A DNA stretch of 64,000 nucleotides from Notoacmeibacter marinus (GCF_002238045.1 NZ_NBYO01000002.1:310001-374000); one strand, 5' to 3'; shown: positions 53,613 through 61,085, counted from the stretch's first letter. The notes: generated by a model not told the origin, from the letters alone. Numbers and translations are program-made.

Positions 53613-54290
53613 CTACCAGCTTTCGCGTTCACTGCCGTCCCAGTTCCAGAACCGCCCGGTCTTGTCGATGGTGAGCCGCTGGGCGAGATCGAGAATGCCC
53701 TTCGCGCTCTCTTCGGGCGAAATATCGGCCGACGAGCCGCCCATATCGGTCCGCACCCAGCCCGGATGCAGATTGGCGACGGCGATGCCGTCGTCGCGCA
53801 GTTCGGTGGCCAGCGCCTGGCCGATCTTGTTCACCGCCGTCTTCGATGAACGGTAGGCGATATTGTCGGCCTTGGCGTAGTGCATGCTTCCCATTTGCGA
53901 CGAAACAATCAGGACGCGGCCCCGCTCGCTCTTGCGCAGGGCAGGCAGGAAGGCCTGCGTCACCATCAGCGGGCCGAGCGCGTTGACCTGCAGCGTCTGC
54001 AGGAAGCCGTCCATATCGTCGAGCGACAGCGCCGAGCCCTTCGGGCCCATGATGCCGGCATTGTTGATGAGAATATCGACCGGCTGGCCGAGCGCGCCCA
54101 CAGCCCTGGCCAACCCGTCGCGGTGGGTGACGTCGAGCACGAGCGGCGTGAAACCGTCCCGGCCCTTCAGATCGCCGAAATCGCCATCGCTGCGCGCCGT
54201 GCCGATGACGTCATGCCCGCGCGCCAGCGCCTCTTCCGCCATCGCCCGCCCGATCCCGCGCGACACGCCGGTGATGAGAATGGTGGTCAA
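53613..54290 (-). CDS. Short-chain dehydrogenase/reductase
   Basis: A 225-residue NAD(P)-dependent oxidoreductase. Cofactor loop ITGVSRGIGRAMAEE (GxxxGxG), DVLINNAG-type motif DILINNAGIMG, catalytic Ser in VLIVSSQMG and the YxxxK motif AYRSSKTAV. The Arg after the Ser in GVSRG suggests NADPH. Substrate unknown. Translation must start at TTG 54290 directly after an AT-rich gene; no Shine-Dalgarno is evident, which is odd (see findings). Confidence 0.88.
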   Translation of the reverse strand: MTTILITGVSRGIGRAMAEEALARGHDVIGTARSDGDFGDLKGRDGFTPLVLDVTHRDGLARAVGALGQPVDILINNAGIMGPKGSALSLDDMDGFLQTLQVNALGPLMVTQAFLPALRKSERGRVLIVSSQMGSMHYAKADNIAYRSSKTAVNKIGQALATELRDDGIAVANLHPGWVRTDMGGSSADISPEESAKGILDLAQRLTIDKTGRFWNWDGSERESW

Positions 54291-54293
54291 ATG

Positions 54294-54797
54294 TTATTGC
54301 CCAAAAGAAATTTCAATTTCTGCCTGAGCCAGTCCCAGTATTTGATTCCCGAGAGAGCCTTTAATCTTCCAGCCCTTTAACACAGTCGCCGCCTGCAAAA
54401 TGTTAAACAACCAAGACTGAATATTTTTAAGAAGCTTGAACAATTTCGAAATCGCTCCAGAAAGGCCCGCATATCTATTTGAATTATATGATAACGTAGC
54501 GTAATCATCAATTTTAATAATTAAAGTGGCAATCAATGTTAAAGGATTCAATATTTCACGTGAGTTGATTTCACCCGATTGTAATTTTGATTGAGATATA
54601 TTCGATATACTATCGGCTATCAAAAGACACTCTTTAGCGATTGATGACTTCATTAAACCTGAAATTTCTTTATCATTACTATCAGAAATGTCAGAAATAT
54701 CAGAAATATCAATCTCGTTAATATCCTCTGCCGAACGCCGAAGCCGTTCCTCCCAATAATCGTACGATTCTTTCGGTATATCCGACAGCGAAACCAT
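54294..54797 (-). CDS. AT-rich ORFan protein, probably horizontally acquired
   Basis: A 167-residue protein that I do not recognise. Its DNA is strikingly AT-rich with A/T-ending codons (Ile, Asn, Ser, Lys), unlike every neighbour. Features: a charged N-terminus with a WEERLRR segment, an ISD tripeptide repeat (residues ~30-38), a helical middle (SIAKECLLIADSISNIS; LTLIATLIIKIDDYA), an amphipathic region (ISKLFKLLKNIQSWLFNILQA) and a C-terminal beta-like segment (WKIKGSLGNQILGLAQAEIEISFGQ in parts). No signal peptide. Its stop lies 3 bp before the SDR start. The frame is long and intact, which in AT-rich DNA supports real coding. Confidence 0.75.
   Translation of the reverse strand: MVSLSDIPKESYDYWEERLRRSAEDINEIDISDISDISDSNDKEISGLMKSSIAKECLLIADSISNISQSKLQSGEINSREILNPLTLIATLIIKIDDYATLSYNSNRYAGLSGAISKLFKLLKNIQSWLFNILQAATVLKGWKIKGSLGNQILGLAQAEIEISFGQ
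54682..54708. repeat. Three tandem 9-bp repeats (TCAGAAATR) inside the AT-rich gene
   Basis: TCAGAAATG, TCAGAAATA, TCAGAAATA in direct succession, followed by a degenerate TCAATCTCG. On the coding strand they encode repeated Ile-Ser-Asp. Such in-frame 9-mers could expand or contract without a frameshift. Confidence 0.75.
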
Positions 54798-54828
54798 ATC
54801 TGATACCTCGGGAGACTTCAGCGGCTAG

Positions 54829-54848
54829 CCGAATTTACAGAAATTCGG
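54829..54848. repeat. Hairpin CCGAATTT-ACAG-AAATTCGG between ettA and the ORFan
   Basis: A perfect 8-bp inverted repeat with a 4-nt loop, 12 bp past the ettA stop. No U run follows on either strand, so it is not a typical terminator. It marks the right composition boundary of the AT-rich segment. Confidence 0.5.
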
Positions 54849-54860
54849 GGCAATGTAAAA

Positions 54861-56510
54861 TTACCGCGTCAGCCGTTTGTATGTCACCCGCTTCGGATTG
54901 ACCGAATCCGGGCCGAGGCGGCGGATCTTGTCGGCCTCGTATTCCTGGAAGTTGCCCTCGAACCATTCGACATGGCTGTCGCCCTCGAAGGCGAGGATAT
55001 GGGTGGCGAGGCGGTCGAGGAACATGCGGTCATGGCTGATGATGACCGCGCAGCCGGCGAAGTTCTCCAGCGCGTCTTCCAGCGCCGCCAGCGTCTCGGT
55101 GTCCAGATCGTTGGTCGGCTCATCGAGCAGCAGAACGTTGCCGCCCTCTTTCAGCAGCTTGGCCATATGCACGCGGTTGCGCTGCCCGCCCGAGAGCGTG
55201 CCGACCTTCTGCTGCTGGTCGCCGCCCTTGAAGTTGAAGGACGAGCAATAGGCCCGGCTGTTCACCTCGTGCTTGCCGAGCTTGATGATGTCATTGCCGC
55301 CGGAAACCTCTTCCCACACGGTCTTGTTGGGATCCAGCGCATCGCGGCTCTGGTCGACATAGGAGAGGTCCACCGTCTCGCCGACGCGGATTTCGCCGCC
55401 ATCGGCCTCTTCCTGCCCTGTGATCATACGAAACAGGGTGGTCTTGCCGGCGCCGTTCGGGCCGATCACGCCGACAATGCCGCCGGGCGGCAGCTTGAAT
55501 TCCAGATCGTCGATCAAGAGCTTGTCGTCATAGCCCTTTTTCAGGCCGTTGGCGTCGATCACGTTCTGGCCGAGCCGTTCGCCCACCGGAATGACGATCT
55601 GTGCGTCGCCGGGGCGACGATCCGCCGCGCTCTTGACCAGCTCGTCATAGGCTTTGATGCGCGCCTTGCTCTTGGCCTGCCGCGCCTTGGGCGACGACGA
55701 AATCCATTCGCTTTCGCTGCTGATGGCCCGCTGGCGGCCCTTCTCCTCACGGGCCTCCTGCGCCATGCGTTTGGCCTTGGCTTCCAGATAGGCGGTGTAG
55801 TTGCCCTCGTAGGGAATGCCGCGGCCGCGGTCGAGTTCGAGGATCCAGCCGGTGACATTGTCCAGGAAGTAACGATCATGGGTAATCATCAGGACAGCGC
55901 CCGGATATTCGCGCAGATGCTTTTCGAGCCACGCAATGGTCTCGGCGTCCAGATGGTTGGTCGGCTCGTCCAGCAGCAGAAGATCGGGCTGGCGCAACAG
56001 AAGCTGGCACAGCGCCACGCGGCGCTTCTCGCCGCCGGAGAGTTGATCCACCGGCCAATCGCCGGGCGGGCAACGCAGCGCGTCCATCGCCATCTCGACC
56101 TGGCTGTCGAGATCCCAGAGGTTCTGGCTGTCGATCAGGTCCTGGAGTTTCGCGCCCTCTTCCGCCGTCTCGTCGGAATAGTTCATCATCAACTCGTTAT
56201 AGCGGTCGAGGATTGCCTGCTTGTCGGCAACGCCGGCCATGACGTTGCCCCTGACGTCGAGCATCTCGTCGAGCTGCGGCTCCTGCGGCAGGTAACCCAC
56301 CGTCGCCCCCTCGGCGACCCACGCTTCGCCGGTATATTCGGTGTCGAGCCCGGCCATGACGCGCAGCACGGTGGACTTGCCGGCGCCGTTCGGCCCCAGA
56401 ATGCCGATCTTGGCGTCCGGGTAGAAGGAAAGATGGATGTTCTCCAGCACCTTCTTAGCGCCATAGGCCTTCGAAAGGCCGCTCATGTGATAGATGAACT
56501 GTCGTGCCAT
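54861..56510 (-). CDS. ettA: Energy-dependent translational throttle protein EttA (ABC-F)
   Basis: A ribosome-binding ABC-F ATPase that gates early elongation according to the ATP/ADP ratio. The 549-residue protein has two ABC domains: Walker A GPNGAGKSTVLRV (~38) and GPNGAGKTTLFRM (~350); signatures LSGGEKRRVALCQLL and LSGGQRNRVHMAKLL; Walker B LLLDEPTNHLDAETI and LLLDEPTNDLDTETL. The linker with ISSSPKARQAKSKARIKAYDEL is the tRNA-interaction motif typical of EttA. The start lies inside the 3' end of the MATE frame (28-bp overlap). Confidence 0.95.
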   Translation of the reverse strand: MARQFIYHMSGLSKAYGAKKVLENIHLSFYPDAKIGILGPNGAGKSTVLRVMAGLDTEYTGEAWVAEGATVGYLPQEPQLDEMLDVRGNVMAGVADKQAILDRYNELMMNYSDETAEEGAKLQDLIDSQNLWDLDSQVEMAMDALRCPPGDWPVDQLSGGEKRRVALCQLLLRQPDLLLLDEPTNHLDAETIAWLEKHLREYPGAVLMITHDRYFLDNVTGWILELDRGRGIPYEGNYTAYLEAKAKRMAQEAREEKGRQRAISSESEWISSSPKARQAKSKARIKAYDELVKSAADRRPGDAQIVIPVGERLGQNVIDANGLKKGYDDKLLIDDLEFKLPPGGIVGVIGPNGAGKTTLFRMITGQEEADGGEIRVGETVDLSYVDQSRDALDPNKTVWEEVSGGNDIIKLGKHEVNSRAYCSSFNFKGGDQQQKVGTLSGGQRNRVHMAKLLKEGGNVLLLDEPTNDLDTETLAALEDALENFAGCAVIISHDRMFLDRLATHILAFEGDSHVEWFEGNFQEYEADKIRRLGPDSVNPKRVTYKRLTR

Positions 56511-58096
56511 GGGGCGGACGTGTCCTGTCTTTGCGAGGGAAAATGGAATTGCGCCTCACATAGACGTTCGGCGCGTTGGCTGCAACGCGGATACACCATC
56601 CCCCGCAGCCAATCTGAGGACGGGCCGCCGCAGCGCCCTACCCGCCCGGCGTCTGTAAAGCTTCGGTCCTTGCCGCCGGAAAGGCTCGCTTTGAGAAGCC
56701 ATAGCGAGAGGGCCGCAATCGCAACGCCAGCCAGAATGTTGGCCAGCGCGATTCCGCCGAACAGGCCCCATCGCGGCAGAAAGAGCGAGGCGAGATAGGC
56801 GAGCGGCACATAAAGCAGCGCCGAGCGCAGAAGGTAGAAGCCGAGCCCCGTCACCGCGCGATCGATTGCATTGAAGCCGCCGGATGCCACGACGGTGATG
56901 CCGTAGCCCGCCAGCGTGATCGGCACGATCGTCAGATAGAGAGCGCCCGTATCGACGACTTCGGCATCGTCAGAGAAGAGCGTCATCAGCGGCTCGGCGA
57001 AGACGAAGAGCAGCACGGCGACGCCAAGGCTCCACGCGGCGCTGAAGAAATAGCTCTGGCGATGCGCCGCGAAGACTCGGTCATATTGCTGGCGCCCGTA
57101 ATTCTGCCCAGCGATGGGGCCTATGGCGGCGGACAGCGCCAGCATGGGCACCGATACGAAACTTTCGATCCGCGTCGCCGTGCCGAACGCGGCGACGGCG
57201 GCATCGCCATAGGCGGCGACGATAGCCGTCACGATGGAGATGCAGAACGGGTTGACCGCATTGCCAAGAGCGGCCGGAAGCGCCACCTTGCCGACCTCGG
57301 TCCAGCTCGCAGCAAGTCGTCTCACGGGCGGCGGGCGGAAGCTGATGAGCCGGTCGCGGAACACCACCAGCGCCAGCATGATCGCACCGGCCACGAGCCG
57401 CCCGATCAGCGAGGCCCAGGCCGCGCCTTCGACACCATAAGCCGGCACGGGCCCCCAACCGAAAATCAGGATCGGATCGAGCACCACATTGATGACGGCC
57501 GCGCCGACCATCACCGCTCCGACGGTGAAAGCATCGCCGGAGGCGCGCAGCAGATTGCTCGTCCCCATCATCAACGCCAGCAGCGGAAAGCCGAGGAAGA
57601 AGATGCTCATGTAATCGCCGACCAGATCGAGCGTTCGTCCCGATGCGCCCAGCAGGCGGAAGACGGGATCGATCAGCAGATAGCCGATCGCGGCAAGAGC
57701 GATGCTGACCAGCATGATGAGTGTCAGCGCATCGGTCGAGACACGCCGCACGCGCGCCTGGTCGCCATTCCCGATGGCCCGGCTGACCACCGAGGCCGTC
57801 CCAGCGCCAAGGCCGATGGAAAGGCTCATCAGCGTCAGGACGACGGGAAAGGAGAATGAGATCGCAGCCAGTTCTTCGGTGCCGATCCGGCCGAGAAAAT
57901 AGGCGTCGGCCAGCGCCGTGCTCATGGTCGCGACGATGCCGATCACCATCGGCCAGGCCATGCGGAAAAGAACGGCAGGCATGGGCGCGCGCGTCAGGTC
58001 GCGCCTGTCGGCTCGGGCAGCGTCGTTTTCAGGTTCGGTCGATGTCGTGGGATGTTTTGTGGTCACCGCTGCGAAGTAGCGCAGCGCCTCCGGCAT
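56483..58096 (-). CDS. MATE family efflux transporter with an aberrant C-terminal tail
   Basis: An inner-membrane multidrug exporter with twelve helices in two halves (MAWPMVIGIVATMSTALADAYF; FSFPVVLTLMSLSIGLGAGTASVVSRAIG; second half NPFCISIVTAIVAAYGDAAVAAFG). 537 residues as read, but the last helix ends near 475 and the ~60 residues after it (Arg/Cys-rich) do not look like MATE sequence. A +1 shift at the TTT run near 56682 would give a short natural-looking end and a TAG at 56640-56638. The start is uncertain: ATG 58096 or GTG 58066, neither with a clear ribosome binding site. Confidence 0.85.
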   Translation of the reverse strand: MPEALRYFAAVTTKHPTTSTEPENDAARADRRDLTRAPMPAVLFRMAWPMVIGIVATMSTALADAYFLGRIGTEELAAISFSFPVVLTLMSLSIGLGAGTASVVSRAIGNGDQARVRRVSTDALTLIMLVSIALAAIGYLLIDPVFRLLGASGRTLDLVGDYMSIFFLGFPLLALMMGTSNLLRASGDAFTVGAVMVGAAVINVVLDPILIFGWGPVPAYGVEGAAWASLIGRLVAGAIMLALVVFRDRLISFRPPPVRRLAASWTEVGKVALPAALGNAVNPFCISIVTAIVAAYGDAAVAAFGTATRIESFVSVPMLALSAAIGPIAGQNYGRQQYDRVFAAHRQSYFFSAAWSLGVAVLLFVFAEPLMTLFSDDAEVVDTGALYLTIVPITLAGYGITVVASGGFNAIDRAVTGLGFYLLRSALLYVPLAYLASLFLPRWGLFGGIALANILAGVAIAALSLWLLKASLSGGKDRSFTDAGRVGRCGGPSSDWLRGMVYPRCSQRAERLCEAQFHFPSQRQDTSAPWHDSSSIT

Positions 58097-58191
58097 TCAA
58101 CGCCGGCGGTGGCCAGGGCCGCAATCGCGCATCGGGTTTGACCTTCGGCGCGATTCCGGATGAATGTCGCCCTTCATGGGAGGGCCGCACG

Positions 58192-59142
58192 ATGCAGACC
58201 GCGCTGAAACAGGAAACGCTTGCCTCGCCAACCGGAGCGGAACTGCAGCTCTACAGCGCCACACCGGACGGCGATGAAAGGGCGGTGCTTGTCATCAGCC
58301 ATGGCCTGTCGGAGCACGCCGCGCGCTACGCCCCCTTCATGCAGGCGGCCGCCGATGCCGGCATCGCCGCCTATGCGCACGACCACCGCGGCCACGGCCG
58401 AACAAGAGCGCCGGATGCGGCGCCGCGGACCTTCGCGCAAGAAGGAGGCGCGCGCAAAGTTCTGGACGACCTTGCATCTGTGCGCGCTGAGGCAGCCGCC
58501 CGCCACTCCGGTAAGCCAATCATCGTGTTCGGCCACTCCATGGGCGGGCTTATCGCACTCAACCATGCCATGGATCACCCGGACGATCTGGCCGGCCTTG
58601 TCGTCGCCAATTCGGATTTCCGCGCCGGCCCGCTGGTGGCGGCGGCAAGGGCGCTTCTTGCCTGGGAGCGGTTCCGCAAAGGGTCCGATGCCGAGGCGAC
58701 CATCATGAAACGCCTTACCTTCGATGCCTGGAACAGACAGGTCGGCGAGAGCCGCACCGAGGCCGACTGGCTCTCGCGCGATCACGCTCAGGTCGACGCC
58801 TTTATCGCCGATCCGGACTGCGGCTGGCTTCCGACGGTCTCCATGTGGCGCGATCTGTTCCGTTTCGTCGAAGGCGGCGCCGACGATGAGAGGCTGAAGC
58901 GTCTGCCGGCAAACCTGCCCGTTCTCCTGATCGGCGGGGGGCAGGATCCCGCAACCCGCGGGGCGACGGCCACACGCGAACTATACGCCCGCATGGAAAA
59001 GCGGGGAATGACCGACGTGACGTTACGGATCGATGAAAACCATCGCCACGAAACACTCAACGAAATCGACCGAAAGGCGGTGATGGCCGAACTGATCGAG
59101 TGGTTCCGCGCCGTGAGCACCGAACGCAAGACGAACCGATAG
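58192..59142 (+). CDS. Alpha/beta hydrolase, monoacylglycerol lipase type
   Basis: A 316-residue serine hydrolase of the PldB/MGLL group. Features: oxyanion region VLVISHGLSEHAARY, DHRGHGRTRAP, nucleophile elbow FGHSMGGLIALNHA, a lid region (LTFDAWNRQVGE), catalytic Asp in LLIGGGQDPATRG and His in ENHRHETLNE. It should cleave lysophospholipids or monoglycerides; exact substrate not known. ATG 58192 is the natural start; the open frame upstream to 57856 overlaps the divergent MATE gene and is noncoding. Confidence 0.9.
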   Translation: MQTALKQETLASPTGAELQLYSATPDGDERAVLVISHGLSEHAARYAPFMQAAADAGIAAYAHDHRGHGRTRAPDAAPRTFAQEGGARKVLDDLASVRAEAAARHSGKPIIVFGHSMGGLIALNHAMDHPDDLAGLVVANSDFRAGPLVAAARALLAWERFRKGSDAEATIMKRLTFDAWNRQVGESRTEADWLSRDHAQVDAFIADPDCGWLPTVSMWRDLFRFVEGGADDERLKRLPANLPVLLIGGGQDPATRGATATRELYARMEKRGMTDVTLRIDENHRHETLNEIDRKAVMAELIEWFRAVSTERKTNR

Positions 59143-59269
59143 GCGAACATTCCATTGCCTCGGTCGCGGGCGAGCGCAATGAAAACTGTCACATTTCGCC
59201 GTTAGTTTCAGCCATGATCGGCTGACCTGCCGGAGGCTGGGCACCCATTCGGCAGATGCCACTGAAACG

Positions 59270-59287
59270 GCGTCGATCACTCGACGC
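59270..59287. repeat. Inverted repeat GCGTCGA-TCAC-TCGACGC before irr
   Basis: A perfect 7-bp dyad with a 4-nt loop, 88 bp before the irr start. No U run follows, so operator or processing hairpin rather than terminator. I saw no clear iron-control (ICE) box. Confidence 0.4.
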
Positions 59288-59374
59288 TCTGGATCCGCAG
59301 GACTTGATTTTCCGGTTCGGAATGGCGAGATATAAACTGGATAGACGCACCATCAACGCATCCCTGTGCAGAGA

Positions 59375-59824
59375 ATGACAGCGATTTCAGCCCAACAGCT
59401 CCATCAATCGGGATCGCCCTGTTGGGCCTCGCGCCTTCGCGACCGCATGCGGGCGAATGGTTTGCGTCCGACACGTCAACGCATGCACTTGGCGACGCTT
59501 CTGTTCACGCGCGGCAATCGCCACGTGACGGCGGAAGAGATCCACGCCGAAGCGCTGGGCGAAGGCGTCTCGGTCTCGTTGGCGACAGTCTACAATACGC
59601 TGCACCAGTTTACCGAAGCAGGTCTCTTGCGTGTGCTGTCCATTGAGACGAACAAAACCTATTTCGATACGGACACCTCGGACCACCACCACTTTCTGGT
59701 TGAGGGCGGTGCGCAACTATTCGACATTCCCGAAGGCTCTATGGAACTCGGGCGGCTGCCGACCCCGCCGGAAGGTTACGAGATCGCTCATGTCGATGTC
59801 GTAATCCGCCTTCGCCGCAAATAA
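59375..59824 (+). CDS. irr: Iron response regulator Irr (Fur family)
   Basis: A haem-sensing Fur-family regulator of iron genes in Hyphomicrobiales. The ~149-residue protein has the DNA-binding winged helix (LRPTRQRMHLATLLF, RHVTAEEIHAEAL, VSLATVYNTLHQFTEAGLLR) and the Irr hallmark HHH (residues ~104-106, in TSDHHHFLVEGG), the ferrous-haem site. The N-terminal haem regulatory Cys-Pro dipeptide found in Bradyrhizobium Irr is not present; the region reads SPCWAS. It lacks the Fur C-terminal zinc Cys pairs. An in-frame GTG at 59366 is the alternative start; no clear RBS for either. Confidence 0.92.
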   Translation: MTAISAQQLHQSGSPCWASRLRDRMRANGLRPTRQRMHLATLLFTRGNRHVTAEEIHAEALGEGVSVSLATVYNTLHQFTEAGLLRVLSIETNKTYFDTDTSDHHHFLVEGGAQLFDIPEGSMELGRLPTPPEGYEIAHVDVVIRLRRK

Positions 59825-59925
59825 GCATCAGACGGGCTTTGGGGCCTCTGGCCTTCTTTTAATAGCATCGATGCTTCGTGTTCATCCGGATTGCCGATGA
59901 GCACAACATTGCGAAACGTCCGATC

Positions 59926-59966
59926 ATAAAAAAACACCGCCAAGGGACGTTGGCGGTGTTTTTTTG
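59926..59966. terminator. Bidirectional intrinsic terminator between irr and the 111-aa gene
   Basis: An 11-bp perfect stem (AACACCGCCAA / TTGGCGGTGTT) with a 6-nt loop, flanked by A7 on the left and T7 on the right. It can stop irr on the plus strand and the convergent small gene on the minus strand. Confidence 0.92.
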
Positions 59967-60011
59967 GATCAACCGGCGCTGGAGGACGCCGGAAGACGAT
60001 GGATGATGAAA

Positions 60012-60347
60012 TCAGTTGGTGATGAGAGACGTGTCGGCTTGTGCATATCGCGATGTCGAGGCCATCTCGATGTCATCGTCGAATTCGACGGATGCGACGA
60101 GTTCGCCAGCAGGGTTGATGTCCCAAGTAATCCAGGCATCTTCCTGAAGTTCATCGACATTGACGGTCACGCATTTCCCAAGAACCAGCGGCGCCGCTGA
60201 AGCGTTATCGCGAATGGCATTGCCAATCTGCGCTTCGCACATCTGCTGATTTGCATAGGCGGCCTGGGGTGCTTCGACCTCATTACAGATGGCCATGTCA
60301 TCCGAGCAAGAAATCAGAAGCATAATAGCTGCAAGTTGTTCCATCAT
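60012..60347 (-). CDS. Small exported Cys-containing protein, predicted general stress regulon member
   Basis: A 111-residue protein of unknown function: short hydrophobic N-terminus (MMEQLAAIMLLISC, signal or lipoprotein-like), then Cys residues in SCSDDMAICNEV, QQMCEAQIG and LGKCVTVN, suggesting two disulfides or a metal site, and an acidic C-terminus. ATG 60347 was chosen because AAGGAG lies 6 nt upstream and because the EcfG-type -10 box (60367-60370) sits just before it; the longer frame to 60368 would include the promoter. Expression is predicted to need EcfG. Confidence 0.75.
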   Translation of the reverse strand: MMEQLAAIMLLISCSDDMAICNEVEAPQAAYANQQMCEAQIGNAIRDNASAAPLVLGKCVTVNVDELQEDAWITWDINPAGELVASVEFDDDIEMASTSRYAQADTSLITN

Positions 60348-60366
60348 CGTCTCTCCTTGCCCCATC

Positions 60367-60391
60367 AACGGAGAGTAGGCAGATCGGTTCC
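60367..60391 (-). promoter_or_regulatory. EcfG-type promoter of the 111-aa gene
   Basis: On the minus strand GGAAC (60391-60387), 16-nt spacer, CGTT (60370-60367): an exact match to the alphaproteobacterial EcfG consensus GGAAC-N16/17-CGTT. The start codon is 20 bp further on. Confidence 0.75.
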
Positions 60392-60559
60392 CGGCCTAAA
60401 AGCGTTTCTTTTCGGTTAAAGAAACCGATGACGCGACGCGTGAAGAATGGGAGGCCGTACAGATTTCCATGAAAAGCTCGCAGATGTGGGCTCTGTGGTC
60501 ATTTCACAACAGTCAATAATACGTTCCGACTTTGATAGCGCCTCACGAAAAAGTGATCG

Positions 60560-60592
60560 CTACGTCGTCTCTGGTGAACGCAGTCGACGTAG
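60560..60592. repeat. Inverted repeat CTACGTCG-N17-CGACGTAG
   Basis: Perfect 8-bp arms separated by 17 nt in a noncoding region. Could be an operator for a dimer or tetramer, or a stem. Confidence 0.4.
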
Positions 60593-60799
60593 AGCTGCGC
60601 AGATCGTGTTGGGTACGGCGATGGTATCGCTGCGGGAAACGGACTGAGTGAAGTCATAGAGATGGAGACGTCGGTTCTCGTGACTGACGCAAATGACATC
60701 TGAACCTCTGGCATCTGAACCAGAAAATAAAAATCTGAAAAAAGTGAAATCGCCATGCAACCAATCGGCGTCCGGCCCGTTTCGAAAGCAGACCGGGAC

Positions 60800-60910
60800 G
60801 GCCAGCCCCCACATCCCCGCACCCCAATGGCCCTCTCGGCGATCTCCTTCGTTCCCCTCACGAGGAGAGTTAAACCGGCTCCGCCATCCCCGGCGGGGCC
60901 GGTTTTTATT
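60800..60910 (+). ncRNA. Candidate trans-acting small RNA
   Basis: The region just before the terminator contains a pyrimidine-rich stretch with a stem CTCCT...AGGAG (about 60844-60868, loop TCGTTCCCCTCACG-like), then the strong terminator. Pyrimidine-rich CCCCUC loops are typical of rhizobial sRNAs that target Shine-Dalgarno sequences. The 5' end is a guess. It could belong to an Rfam family such as suhB/MmgR; I cannot verify this. Confidence 0.4.
60872..60910 (+). terminator. Strong intrinsic terminator
   Basis: AAACCGGC-t-CCGCC pairs with GGCGG-g-GCCGGTTT around an ATCCCC loop (13 bp in all, one mismatch), and is followed by T5. No coding gene ends upstream on this strand, so it points to a small RNA. 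Confidence 0.85.
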
Positions 60911-61025
60911 TGGGCCCTGGGCGCATGCGGTCAGGAACCGACATGTGGCTACGCCTATCAGACCTCATAGGAACCCGATGAGGCCGGGCGCGAACCGCCT
61001 TTTGAACGCGGGTCTCGGCTGAACG

Positions 61026-61055
61026 AAAAATCCGGTGCGTCGCCGCACCGGATTT
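61026..61055 (-). terminator. Intrinsic terminator after phyR
   Basis: A 12-bp perfect stem (AAATCCGGTGCG / CGCACCGGATTT) with a 4-nt loop; on the minus strand the stem runs into five U. It lies 30 bp beyond the phyR stop. Confidence 0.92.
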
Positions 61056-61085
61056 AAGATGTTGTCGCTCGATTTTGCAGTCCAC

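Larger units (their letters stand above)
60392..61025. other. Gene-free interval with dyad and candidate sRNA
   Basis: No frame in these ~630 bp has convincing coding character; open frames on both strands are Arg/Ser-rich and without ribosome binding sites. The left part is less GC-rich than the genes. It holds an 8-bp dyad CTACGTCG-N17-CGACGTAG (60560-60592) and a plus-strand stem-loop region ending in a strong terminator (60872-60910). Confidence 0.6.

Noticed and set aside
54972-56798. 608-codon plus-strand open frame opposite ettA
   Set aside because: Antisense shadow of both ABC domains of ettA; runs on into the MATE 3' region without any family signature.
59926-59966. Inverted repeat that could be read as a mobile-element end
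   Set aside because: Flanking A and T runs and its position between convergent genes make it a bidirectional terminator.
60499-60861. 120-codon minus-strand open frame (and a nested 84-codon one) in the gap before phyR
   Set aside because: No RBS, atypical composition, no recognised domain, and overlap with dyad and candidate sRNA elements.
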